From Mariniflexile litorale (GTDB lineage: Bacteria; Bacteroidota; Bacteroidia; Flavobacteriales; Flavobacteriaceae), in contig NZ_CP155618.1 in assembly GCF_031128465.2 (NCBI RefSeq), positions 4,330,501-4,394,500 of the forward strand: DNA of 64,000 nt. Direction: 5' to 3'. Below, piece after piece: positions 1 to 7,633 of this stretch (position 1 is its first letter; each line of letters starts with the position of its first letter). The position numbers and the translations under genes are program-made. A model generated the notes under the pieces. It made no database searches. It was not told where the DNA came from and saw only the letters and a list, made by a program, of their open reading frames with translations.

Positions 1-338
1 TTTCCATCAACAACCACTTTTTCCTGCATCATAACCGCATTGGCGGTATCAGGAACAGGAGCCCCTGTAAAAATACGTACCGCTTGACCGGGTTTTAAAA
101 TAAGTTGATGCCCATCACCCGCTTTCACTTCTCCTATAAGGTTATAATTTAGGTTATTGTGTAAGTTCAAAGCATAACCATCCATAGCCGATTGCCTGAA
201 AGGCGGCATATTAATGGGAGAGTCCACATCAGCAAAAAGCTTATAACCTCCAGATTTTTCAACAGGTTTATATGTGCTTTTTAAAAGTGGTAGACTTTGT
301 TTTTCAACAAGTTGAATGGCTTCACTAACAGAAATCAT
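1..338 (-). CDS. moeA: Molybdopterin molybdenumtransferase MoeA (N-terminal part)
   Basis: MoeA inserts molybdate into adenylylated molybdopterin to finish the molybdenum cofactor, which nitrate reductase needs. The reading frame starts at the ATG complementary to 336-338 and runs off the left edge, so only about 112 residues are present. They contain the usual MoeA opening: an early SVSEA-type helix, then PPFRQSAMDGYA around residues 45-56 and IFTGAPVPDTANAVMMQE near the break, both typical of the family. It is divergent from the FNR-like regulator and the nitrate transporter, which fits a shared nitrate-assimilation role. The rest of the gene lies outside the window. Confidence 0.93.
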   Translation of the reverse strand, partial: MISVSEAIQLVEKQSLPLLKSTYKPVEKSGGYKLFADVDSPINMPPFRQSAMDGYALNLHNNLNYNLIGEVKAGDGHQLILKPGQAVRIFTGAPVPDTANAVMMQEKVVVDG

Positions 339-507
339 AATCGAGCATCGTTATATCTTTACAAATATAACGATTTGATTTTTACCCCAATTCTTTTCAA
401 TCTAGAATTATAAATAAATACGTAGTATACAAAATATTGAATATATTATTAAACACTCCACAACATACCCTTACATATTTTATAGATGTTATAAAAATAC
501 GTATTTA

Positions 508-540
508 TTGTTTAAAATTAAGTACTAATACGTATATTTG
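508..540 (+). promoter_or_regulatory. Putative promoter of the FNR-like regulator gene
   Basis: A Bacteroidota-type promoter: TTG at 508-510, 22 bases, then TATATTTG at 533-540 (TAnnTTTG class). The palindrome at 520-533 sits between the two elements and touches the -7 box, so the regulator could control its own gene. The predicted leader before the TTG start at 558 would be only about 10-12 nt. Confidence 0.55.
520..533. promoter_or_regulatory. Candidate FNR/CRP-type operator 1
   Basis: The sequence AAGTACTAATACGT has the 5-4-5 layout of FNR boxes, with G at position 3 of the left half and C at the mirrored position. It lies inside the predicted promoter of the adjacent FNR-like regulator. 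Related sites occur at 1366-1379 and 1541-1554. A perfect 12-base palindrome, AAATACGTATTT, at 495-506 lies just upstream. Confidence 0.5.
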
Positions 541-557
541 ATGCAAATCAACTTAAT

Positions 558-1316
558 TTGCAAACTAGAACAATTCACACTCCTACCAACATCATAAGAA
601 AACGCGTTATAGATAATACTTCCTGTTTTTCTTGTGAAAATAGCAGTTGCCTAATCAAGAAAAATCTATTAGCGTTTGACGGTTCTAAACTAATTACCGA
701 AAAAAACAATCTTAGATGTAAAAAAGGGCAACAATTCATCATGGAAGGCGCACCTGTAAACGGGTTGTTTTTTGTTTTAAAAGGAAAAGTAAAGGTTTTT
801 AGAACAGGTATAAATGGCAGGGAACAAATTGTTAGGTTTGCTAAAGAAGGTGAAATTATCGGGCATCGTGGTTTTGGTACCGAAGAACACTACTCCATTG
901 GCGCCATTGCTTTGGAAGATACCCGATTGTGCTATTTTTCTAAACAAAATTTACAAGAGGCCTTATTGAGCAATCCGAGATTTGCTTACGATTTTATGCT
1001 CTTTTATGCCAACGAACTTAACAGAAGTGAATCAAAAGTAAAAACCATTTCCCAAATGACCGTTCGAGAACGGGTTGTTGACACCTTATTATATATACTC
1101 AGAAAATTTGGCAATGTAAAAGGTTTTTTGAACCTACCATTAAGCCGAAAAGAATACGCCGATTATGCCGGTACTACCGAAGAACAGGTAATACGTGTTT
1201 TTTCAACTTTAAAAAGAGAAAAACTGATTACAGCCAATGGTAGAAGGATTGCCATTGTAGATGTTCAAGCTCTTAAAAACGAAATTAGCGAGCACCATTT
1301 TTACCTAGACAGCTAA
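558..1316 (+). CDS. FNR-like Crp/Fnr-family transcriptional regulator with four cysteines
   Basis: This is a cyclic-nucleotide-binding-fold regulator with a C-terminal winged helix (recognition region about 195-225). Its N-terminus carries C23, C26 and C31 (Cx2Cx4C). A fourth cysteine, C125, lies in an ALEDTRLC segment that lines up with the C122 region of Escherichia coli FNR (ALETSMVC). This is the ligand set of an oxygen-labile [4Fe-4S] sensor. The recognition helix TEEQVIRVF keeps the Glu and Arg of FNR but replaces its Ser with Ile. The start is TTG at 558; no in-frame ATG exists before residue 62, downstream of the cysteine cluster. It probably regulates the nitrate transporter that follows. 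Confidence 0.88.
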   Translation: MQTRTIHTPTNIIRKRVIDNTSCFSCENSSCLIKKNLLAFDGSKLITEKNNLRCKKGQQFIMEGAPVNGLFFVLKGKVKVFRTGINGREQIVRFAKEGEIIGHRGFGTEEHYSIGAIALEDTRLCYFSKQNLQEALLSNPRFAYDFMLFYANELNRSESKVKTISQMTVRERVVDTLLYILRKFGNVKGFLNLPLSRKEYADYAGTTEEQVIRVFSTLKREKLITANGRRIAIVDVQALKNEISEHHFYLDS

Positions 1317-1365
1317 TTTTTATTCATTTTACACCCCTCCTTTACAATTAAATTGTTTCCGTTTT

Positions 1366-1379
1366 ACGTACTAATACGT
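1366..1379. promoter_or_regulatory. Candidate FNR/CRP-type operator 2
   Basis: ACGTACTAATACGT is a near-perfect 5-4-5 palindrome about 210 bases before nrtA. It matches the sites at 520-533 and 1541-1554 and is flanked by further TA steps that extend the symmetry to TACGTA...TACGTA. Confidence 0.5.
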
Positions 1380-1494
1380 ATTACTTACCACTATATTTAA
1401 CAGCATTAAACTACTTATTTTCAGTGAATTATCATAAAAACCTATTATTTAGCAGGTTTTTACATGTTTAAAAAAGAGGTGTTTACGTGTTGTT

Positions 1495-1530
1495 TATCAT
1501 AAAATAGAAAGGTTACTACTTATATATTTG
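1495..1530 (+). promoter_or_regulatory. Putative nrtA promoter
   Basis: TACTTATATATTTG at 1517-1530 contains a TAnnTTTG -7 element (1523-1530). TATCAT at 1495-1500 lies 22 bases (start to start) upstream of the 14-mer. The porin promoter at 6119-6154 repeats both elements with the same spacing. No well-spaced -33 TTG is present, which suggests dependence on an activator. Confidence 0.5.
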
Positions 1531-1540
1531 TCTTATAATT

Positions 1541-1554
1541 AAGTATTAATACTT
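1541..1554. promoter_or_regulatory. Candidate FNR/CRP-type operator 3
   Basis: AAGTATTAATACTT is a perfect 14-base palindrome. It lies just downstream of the -7 element of the nrtA promoter and 20 bases before the nrtA ATG. If bound, this position suits repression or roadblock better than activation. Confidence 0.5.
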
Positions 1555-1574
1555 ATTAAATAAAATCAAGTCAT

Positions 1575-2960
1575 ATGAAATCACTATTAACAAAATCAAC
1601 ATGTATCTTATCACTAGGGCTATTACTAAGTGCCTGTGGTGGAAAAACAAAAAAGGCATCAACTGAAGACCTTACAATCGAAGCTTCAAAAACAAAAACA
1701 TTAGATATTGAAAAGCCACAATTAACTTTTGGGTTTATCAAATTAACCGATATGGCACCTCTAGCCATTGCCAAAGAAAAAGGCTTTTTTGAAGACGAAG
1801 GTTTATTCGTTTCTGTAGAAGCACAATCGAACTGGAAAAATGTTTTAGACCGTGTTATTGATGGCCAATTAGATGGTTCACATATGCTTGCAGGACAACC
1901 AATAGCCGCAAGTGCTGGTTTTGGTAGACAAGCGGAATTAGTAACCGCTTATTCTATGGATTTGAATGGAAATGGTATTACCGTTTCTAACGATGTTTGG
2001 GCTAAAATGAAACCAAATGTACCAAAAGATGCCGATGGCAAACCCGTTCACCCCATAAAAGCAGATGCTTTAAAACCTGTAATTACAGAATACAAAAACA
2101 AAGGTAACGCCTTTAAAATGGGTATGGTATTCCCTGTATCTACACACAATTATGAAATTAGATATTGGTTAGCAGCAGCAGGAATAAACCCAGGGATGTA
2201 CACAGCCGATAATGTACAAGGACAAATTGGTGCCGATGTATTGCTATCTGTAACACCGCCACCACAAATGCCAGCAACTCTTGAAGCAGGCACTATTTAT
2301 GGATACTGCGTGGGCGAACCATGGAACCAACAAGCGGTTTTTAAAGGGATAGGTGTGCCAGTCGTAACAAACTATGATATATGGAAAAACAACCCAGAAA
2401 AAGTGTTTGTTATGACTAAAAAGTTTGTTGAAGAAAACCCAAACACAACCATTGCCGTTACCAAAGCCTTGATTCGTGCGGGTAAATGGTTGGACGAACC
2501 AAGCAACAGAGCCGAAGCTGTTAAAATATTATCAATGCCTCAATATGTAGGTGCCGATGAAGTGGTATTAGCAAATTCCATGACAGGTACTTTTGAATTC
2601 GAAAAAGGTGACAAACGTGAGATGCCAGACTTTAACGTATTCTACAAATACAATGCTACCTATCCTTTTTACTCTGATGGTATTTGGTTCTTAACACAAA
2701 TGCGTAGATGGGGACAAATTCCTGCTCCAAAACCTGAAGGTTGGTATGCTGAAACCATTAAAAAGATTTACAGACCAGACATCTGGAAAAAAGCAGCCGA
2801 TTTATTGGTAGCCGAAGGACACATTCCTGCTAGCGATGTACCAAATACAGATGGGTACAAGCCTGCCACAACCGATTTTATTGATGGTACCAAATACGAC
2901 GCTAAAGACCCCATTGGCTATATCAATAGTTTCTCTATAGGAAATAAGGATAAAAAATAA
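1575..2960 (+). CDS. nrtA: Nitrate/nitrite ABC transporter substrate-binding lipoprotein
   Basis: This is a 461-residue NrtA/CmpA-family solute receptor. The N-terminus is a lipoprotein signal with a LLSAC lipobox, so C21 would be lipidated and the protein anchored in the periplasm. The opening of the mature fold ([20 protein letters not shown], then a [12 protein letters not shown] segment) is characteristic of nitrate and bicarbonate receptors. It is followed 24 bases later by the permease gene and then by two ATPase genes. Nitrate is the most likely ligand given moeA and the FNR-like regulator; nitrite, cyanate or bicarbonate cannot be excluded from sequence. Confidence 0.9.
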   Translation: MKSLLTKSTCILSLGLLLSACGGKTKKASTEDLTIEASKTKTLDIEKPQLTFGFIKLTDMAPLAIAKEKGFFEDEGLFVSVEAQSNWKNVLDRVIDGQLDGSHMLAGQPIAASAGFGRQAELVTAYSMDLNGNGITVSNDVWAKMKPNVPKDADGKPVHPIKADALKPVITEYKNKGNAFKMGMVFPVSTHNYEIRYWLAAAGINPGMYTADNVQGQIGADVLLSVTPPPQMPATLEAGTIYGYCVGEPWNQQAVFKGIGVPVVTNYDIWKNNPEKVFVMTKKFVEENPNTTIAVTKALIRAGKWLDEPSNRAEAVKILSMPQYVGADEVVLANSMTGTFEFEKGDKREMPDFNVFYKYNATYPFYSDGIWFLTQMRRWGQIPAPKPEGWYAETIKKIYRPDIWKKAADLLVAEGHIPASDVPNTDGYKPATTDFIDGTKYDAKDPIGYINSFSIGNKDKK

Positions 2961-2984
2961 AAAATACAAAAAAAGTTAGTAATC

Positions 2985-4091
2985 ATGAAGCAAAGCATCA
3001 CATTAGATAAGATAACCAAGTTTATGGGATTCGAATTTTTAGGAACCTTAAAATTGATATTCACTGGGAAGATTGAAAAAGAAGATTTTAGAAACTTCTT
3101 AAGAAAAGTAGTAGTGCCTCTTGCTTCCATGCTTTTATTTATAGGACTATGGCACATGGGTTCTAAAGCACTATACAATACTGAAGCCGCATACAAAATT
3201 GAAAAAGCATTAACCGAACAAGGACAGGAAGCAGCTGATGCCATGGAAGCGTGTATAGCATCGGGTGCCGTAAAATGCCAACCAAACACATTACCATCTC
3301 CTGCTCAAGTTTGGGGGTCTTTTAACACCTTATTAGACGATCATTTTACTATTAGGGCAGACAAACAAGCTTTCGCTGAAAAAACAGCTGCTTTAAATGC
3401 AAAACGAATAGCCGAAGGAAAAGATGCCATTACCTATACAGGAAGACCATCGTTTGTAGACCAAATTTTAACCAGTATTAAAACGGTTTTTGCAGGTTTT
3501 CTTTTAGCATTGCTTATTGCGGTTCCCATAGGAATTGTAATAGGGCTAAGCAAAACCTTAAGAAGCTCGGTTAACTGGTTAATTCAAATTTTCAAACCCG
3601 TATCGCCCGTAGTTTGGTTGTTATTGGTTTTTATGATTGTAAAAACATTAACCAAAGACTCAAATTCAGATAGTGCTTTCATCATCTCGTTTATTAGTGT
3701 TGGCTTATGTTCTATGTGGGCTACGTTGGTAAATACAGCCATGGGGGTATCATCGGTTGATAAAGATTATATAAACGTAGCAAAAGTATTGAAATTAGGC
3801 ACCTTTCAAAAAGTATTTAAAGTGATATTACCATCGGCTTTACCATTAATTTTTACCGGATTAAGAATTACACTTTCAGTGTCTTGGATGGTGCTTATTG
3901 CTATTGAATTATTGGCTCAAAGCCCAGGTTTAGGTTCGTTTGTTTGGGAAGAATTCCAAAATGGTGCTATAGATTCTAACTCAAAAATAATTGTTGCCAT
4001 GTTTATTATTGGTGGTATTGGGTTTTTGTTGGACAGAATCATGCTAACCGTTCAAAACATGATTTCTTTTAATAAGAATGATGGGATTTGA
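2985..4091 (+). CDS. nrtB: Nitrate ABC transporter permease
   Basis: This is a 368-residue inner-membrane permease of the NrtB/TauC type. It has one N-terminal membrane helix (about 37-57), a soluble stretch (about 60-155), then the binding-protein-dependent transport domain with about five helices. The cytoplasmic EAA-type loop that docks on the ATPase is around INVAKVLKLGTFQKVFKVILPSA, before GLRITLS. The soluble insert between helices 1 and 2 makes it longer than the usual 250-290 residues. It follows nrtA closely, but a repeat-filled gap of 327 bases separates it from its ATPase genes. Confidence 0.9.
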   Translation: MKQSITLDKITKFMGFEFLGTLKLIFTGKIEKEDFRNFLRKVVVPLASMLLFIGLWHMGSKALYNTEAAYKIEKALTEQGQEAADAMEACIASGAVKCQPNTLPSPAQVWGSFNTLLDDHFTIRADKQAFAEKTAALNAKRIAEGKDAITYTGRPSFVDQILTSIKTVFAGFLLALLIAVPIGIVIGLSKTLRSSVNWLIQIFKPVSPVVWLLLVFMIVKTLTKDSNSDSAFIISFISVGLCSMWATLVNTAMGVSSVDKDYINVAKVLKLGTFQKVFKVILPSALPLIFTGLRITLSVSWMVLIAIELLAQSPGLGSFVWEEFQNGAIDSNSKIIVAMFIIGGIGFLLDRIMLTVQNMISFNKNDGI

Positions 4092-4101
4092 TTTGAAAGT
4101 T

Positions 4102-4149
4102 TCAAAGTCTCAAAGTCTCAAAGACTCAAAGACTCAAAGTTTCAAAGAA
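4102..4149. repeat. Octamer tandem repeat (TCAAAGWY, six units)
   Basis: Six consecutive 8-base units occur: TCAAAGTC twice, TCAAAGAC twice, TCAAAGTT and TCAAAGAA. The array starts 10 bases after the nrtB stop codon. A related octamer motif occurs at 51571-51666. Confidence 0.85.
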
Positions 4150-4189
4150 TGAATAGGTTTTGAATAAAGCGTAAATGAAATTGAAATGT

Positions 4190-4321
4190 GCGTTAGGGAT
4201 TACTCATAGTGTTAATTTTAAATTAATGAAATCGTGAATACTTTGTATTTGCAGTGGAAAGCCCACAGCGAGGTACGAGCGAGGACTTGTAACGTAAAGC
4301 CCGCCCCTTGTGGTAACGCCC
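4190..4321 (+). repeat. Dispersed palindromic repeat, copy 1 (GCGTTAGGGATT...TAACGCCC)
   Basis: The element begins GCGTTAGGGATT and ends CCCTTGTGGTAACGCCC; GCGTTA and TAACGC at the ends can pair. Between them are AGTGGAAAGCCC, GAGGTACGA and AAAGCCCG. The second copy at 41506-41586 has the same termini and the same GAGGTACGA core but a shorter left part. It lies inside the nrt locus between nrtB and nrtC. Confidence 0.75.
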
Positions 4322-4335
4322 AAAAAAAAGTGGAA

Positions 4336-4388
4336 TTGTTGAATTGTTTAAACGTTTAAACGTTTTGGCGCAACCAACAATTCAACAA
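4336..4388. repeat. 13-bp inverted repeat around a GTTTAAAC palindrome, before nrtC
   Basis: TTGTTGAATTGTT at 4336-4348 is perfectly complementary to AACAATTCAACAA at 4376-4388. The loop contains the palindrome GTTTAAACGTTTAAAC, which overlaps the left arm. TCAACAAATAAAC is then repeated directly at 4382-4394 and 4398-4410, ending nine bases before the nrtC ATG. The structure could occlude or present the nrtC start. Confidence 0.7.
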
Positions 4389-4418
4389 ATAAACGACTCA
4401 ACAAATAAACATAGAAAA

Positions 4419-5264
4419 ATGGCATACTTAGAATTAAATAATATTTATAAAACCTACGGAAAAGGCGAACATGCTACCGAGGTACTTTCAAACATTAATT
4501 TGTCTATTGAAGAAGGTGAGTTTGTAGCTATTGTTGGATTTACTGGTAGCGGAAAAACGACCTTGGTTAACTTAATAAACGGATTGCTACAACCCACCAG
4601 TGGCGAAGTGTTATTTAAAGGCGAACCTGTTGTTGGAACAAGCCATGAGCGTGGGGTTATTTTTCAAAATTACTCTCTGTTGCCTTGGTTAACTGTGGGA
4701 CAGAATGTATATATGGCCGTGAATGAGGCATTTCCTAAAAAAAGTAAGTCTGAAATAAACGACATTGTTGCTGAATATGTGGAAATGGTAAGCTTATCGC
4801 ATGCTATTAACAAACGCCCGAAAGAATTATCGGGTGGTATGCGCCAACGTGTTGCGGTGGCGCGCGCTTTAGCCATGAAACCCGAAATGATTATTATGGA
4901 CGAACCACTTGGCGCTTTAGATGCCCTAACACGTGGTAATTTACAAGATGAAATTTTAAACATTTGGGGAAAAGACAAACGCACTGCCCTATTGATTACC
5001 AACGATGTAGATGAAGGTATTTACATGGCAGATCGTATTATTCCACTGCGTCCAGGACCAAATGCCACTTTAGGACCTGAGTTTAAAATTGATATTGACC
5101 GCCCACGAGATAAAACGGAACTAAACGATAACCCAAATTTCAAAAAAACAAGAAACGCCATTATTGAGTATTTAATGGATATTGGAAATGAACGGAAATC
5201 AGTATCTAAAACAGAGTATGTACTTCCTGAGTTAACCCCAAAAGATTTTGTAAACCGATTTTAA
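4419..5264 (+). CDS. nrtC: Nitrate ABC transporter ATPase 1 (NrtC-like)
   Basis: This is a 281-residue ABC ATPase of the nitrate/taurine class. Walker A is GFTGSGKTT (40-48), the Q-loop glutamine is Q83, the signature LSGGM is 137-141 and Walker B MDEP is 160-163. The switch histidine is replaced by asparagine (N195 in LLITNDVDEG). An upstream in-frame start at 4344 exists, but the 25 extra residues are encoded by the repeat-rich spacer, so ATG 4419 is preferred. It lacks the C-terminal receptor-like domain of cyanobacterial NrtC. The partner ATPase follows after 11 bases. Confidence 0.9.
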   Translation: MAYLELNNIYKTYGKGEHATEVLSNINLSIEEGEFVAIVGFTGSGKTTLVNLINGLLQPTSGEVLFKGEPVVGTSHERGVIFQNYSLLPWLTVGQNVYMAVNEAFPKKSKSEINDIVAEYVEMVSLSHAINKRPKELSGGMRQRVAVARALAMKPEMIIMDEPLGALDALTRGNLQDEILNIWGKDKRTALLITNDVDEGIYMADRIIPLRPGPNATLGPEFKIDIDRPRDKTELNDNPNFKKTRNAIIEYLMDIGNERKSVSKTEYVLPELTPKDFVNRF

Positions 5265-5275
5265 TAAGAAAAACC

Positions 5276-6103
5276 ATGAGTATAATAACAGCAAATAGGA
5301 CAACAACTCTAGATGATAATGGGCTTTTCCCTTCGAATGAGGTGATGTTGGATTTAAAGAACCTTAAGAAAGTATATCCAACACCAAAAGGTGATTATGT
5401 AGTTCTGGAAGATTTGAATCTTCAAATAAGAAAGGAAGAGTTCGTTACCATCATTGGACATTCCGGTTGTGGTAAAACAACCATGCTTTCCATGATTGCG
5501 GGACTTAATGACATTTCTGGAGGTAATATTTCAGTATTGGGTAAACACATAAAAGGCCCAGGCCCTGATAGAGGTGTTATTTTCCAATCACCCAGTTTAA
5601 TGCCTTGGATGACGGCACTTCAAAATGTATTACTAGGCGTTAACCAAGTATTTCCAGATGCCACAAAAGCACAACGCAACGATATTGCCAAATACTATTT
5701 GCAAAAAGTAGGTTTGGAAGATGCATTTAACAAACGTGCATCCGAGCTATCCCAAGGTATGCAACAACGTGTTGGAATTGCCAGAGCTTTTGCCATAAAA
5801 CCCAAAGTATTATTGCTTGACGAACCATTTGGGATGCTGGATTCTTTAACACGAGGTGAGCTTCAAGATATCTTAATTGAAATTTGGAACAAAGAAAAAA
5901 TTACGGCAGTGATGATTACCCATGATGTAGATGAAGCCATCTTTTTAGCAGACCGTGTGGTAATGATGACCAGTGGCCCCAAAGCCAAAATAGGTGATAT
6001 TTTAAGCATTGATTTTGAACGCCCCAGAACCCGAAAATCTGTACTGGAACACGACGATTATTACAAATACAGAAAGCACCTTATAGATTTTTTAGAACAT
6101 TAA
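5276..6103 (+). CDS. nrtD: Nitrate ABC transporter ATPase 2 (NrtD-like)
   Basis: This is a 275-residue ABC ATPase paralogous to its upstream neighbour. Walker A is GHSGCGKTT (61-69), the Q-loop is Q104, Walker B LDEP is 181-184 and the switch histidine H216 is in MITHDVDEA. The signature is degenerate, LSQGM (158-162), where LSGGM is normal. In a heterodimer with the NrtC-like subunit, this protein's intact Walker and H-loop set faces the intact signature of the partner, giving one canonical and one degenerate ATP site. Confidence 0.9.
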   Translation: MSIITANRTTTLDDNGLFPSNEVMLDLKNLKKVYPTPKGDYVVLEDLNLQIRKEEFVTIIGHSGCGKTTMLSMIAGLNDISGGNISVLGKHIKGPGPDRGVIFQSPSLMPWMTALQNVLLGVNQVFPDATKAQRNDIAKYYLQKVGLEDAFNKRASELSQGMQQRVGIARAFAIKPKVLLLDEPFGMLDSLTRGELQDILIEIWNKEKITAVMITHDVDEAIFLADRVVMMTSGPKAKIGDILSIDFERPRTRKSVLEHDDYYKYRKHLIDFLEH

Positions 6104-6118
6104 AAATTACATGAGATA

Positions 6119-6154
6119 TATCATATAACAAAAAAACAGCTACTTATATATTTG
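6119..6154 (+). promoter_or_regulatory. Putative porin promoter, twin of the nrtA promoter
   Basis: TATCAT at 6119-6124 and TACTTATATATTTG at 6141-6154 repeat the two elements upstream of nrtA with the same 22-base offset. The -7 element TATATTTG is 6147-6154. No -33 TTG is seen. The shared architecture predicts co-regulation of the porin with nrtA. Confidence 0.5.
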
Positions 6155-6225
6155 AAAAACAAAACATAAGCAGCAAAAACATAATAAATAAAGGACAACC
6201 ATAACTTAAAAATCAAAAAAAAAAA

Positions 6226-7464
6226 ATGAAAAAACAATATGTAATTCTAGGACTTTTATTAGGCTGCTTACAATTTGCACAGGCACAATTTACATTAGAT
6301 GGTGAGTTTAGACCAAGAACAGAATATCTGCACGGATTTGGGAATTTAATTCCAGAAGCTAGCGAACCAGACTTTTTTACTGTTACAAGAGCTCGATTGA
6401 ATGCAGGATATTCTACCGAATCCTATAAAATCTATATGAGTATTCAGGATATTTTACTTTGGGGTGAAAATCCACAAATCGTCCATAGCGATATAAATAA
6501 TAAATTCGATTTATTTGAAGCTTGGGCAGAATTGCAATTAGGTAAAGGATGGTCTACAAAACTAGGCCGTCAAGTATTATCTTATGATGACCAACGTATC
6601 CTAGGAGGTTTAGATTGGGCGCAACAAGGGCGTAACCACGATGCTGCATTAATTAAATATGCTAAAGATGATTTTGCTTTAGATCTTGCTTTGGCTTTCA
6701 ATCAAGATAATTTGGGAGCTGCTGGTAATTTATATGCTACAACTCCACTTTTTTCATATAAAACTATGCAAATGTTGCATTTAAACAAGAAATTTGGAGA
6801 CTTTACAGGTAGCCTTTTAGCAATGAATACAGGTTACCAAAATGGTACACCTGGGGTTTCTAATTTACAAACTTTCGGTACACATTTAAACTATAAAAAA
6901 GGTGCTTTTGGTGTAACTGCCAATGCCTACATTCAAACAGGAGAAAGACTTGGTGAAATAGATGTAAAAGGTGCATACGATTTAAGTCTTGATTTATCTT
7001 ATAAAGCTTCTGAAAAAGTAAGCATTGGAGCAGGTGTTGAAGTTATTAGCGGAAATGATGCTGGTGCTGGCGAAACTGGTGCTTTCTTCCCACTTTATGG
7101 AACCAACCACAAATTCAATGGTTTAATGGATTATTTCTACGTGGGAAACCATGCCAATACTATTGGTTTAGTTGACATCCATTTGGGTGCAGATTTCAAA
7201 TTAAGCGAAACATCTAATTTATCTGTAAACATATTAAACTTTAGTGGTGAGCAAGAATTAGCTAGCGGTGAAAAATCGTTAGGAACGGAATTAGATTTGG
7301 TTTTCGCTAAGAAATTCAATGGTTACAGTTTAGTATTAGGATATTCTCAAATGTTTGCTGCCGATGGTATGTATGAATTAAAAGGCATAACAAAAGCCGA
7401 TGCTGCCGATGGTCAAAATTGGGCTTGGGCTATGCTGGTAATAAAACCTAAATTTTTAAACTAA
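6226..7464 (+). CDS. Outer-membrane beta-barrel porin, alginate-export family
   Basis: This is a 412-residue protein with a signal peptide (residues 1-20, ending AQAQ). The barrel resembles the alginate export family: FRPRTEYLHGFG near the N-terminus, a VTRARLNAGY strand, LGRQVLSYDDQRILGG, and aromatic-rich C-terminal strands. Members serve as outer-membrane channels for anions. Its place directly after nrtABCD, and a promoter matching that of nrtA, suggest it passes nitrate or nitrite across the outer membrane; this is an inference. An ordinary carbohydrate or phosphate porin remains possible. Confidence 0.82.
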   Translation: MKKQYVILGLLLGCLQFAQAQFTLDGEFRPRTEYLHGFGNLIPEASEPDFFTVTRARLNAGYSTESYKIYMSIQDILLWGENPQIVHSDINNKFDLFEAWAELQLGKGWSTKLGRQVLSYDDQRILGGLDWAQQGRNHDAALIKYAKDDFALDLALAFNQDNLGAAGNLYATTPLFSYKTMQMLHLNKKFGDFTGSLLAMNTGYQNGTPGVSNLQTFGTHLNYKKGAFGVTANAYIQTGERLGEIDVKGAYDLSLDLSYKASEKVSIGAGVEVISGNDAGAGETGAFFPLYGTNHKFNGLMDYFYVGNHANTIGLVDIHLGADFKLSETSNLSVNILNFSGEQELASGEKSLGTELDLVFAKKFNGYSLVLGYSQMFAADGMYELKGITKADAADGQNWAWAMLVIKPKFLN

Positions 7465-7511
7465 AATCTCAATACATATCTGTACTTCTCTATAAAAGAC
7501 ATATTAAATAT

Positions 7512-7550
7512 AAAATGAATCTCATAGTGTTATGGGGTTCATTTTTTTTT
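7512..7550 (+). terminator. Rho-independent terminator after the porin gene
   Basis: A 15-bp stem with G-T wobbles (7512-7526 with 7531-7545) closes a GTGT loop and runs into nine T bases at 7542-7550. It marks the end of the nitrate locus. Confidence 0.85.
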
Positions 7551-7633
7551 AAGCATTTCAAAAATCGAGTTTAAGGGGCAACCATTCGAAATGAAAGTAA
7601 ATAATATTATATTTACTCCTTAATTTATTTCAT

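Noticed and set aside
4344-4418. Longer N-terminus for the NrtC-like ATPase
   Set aside because: The extra 25 residues are encoded by the inverted and direct repeats of the spacer, and the normal MAYLELNNIYKTYG opening begins at ATG 4419.
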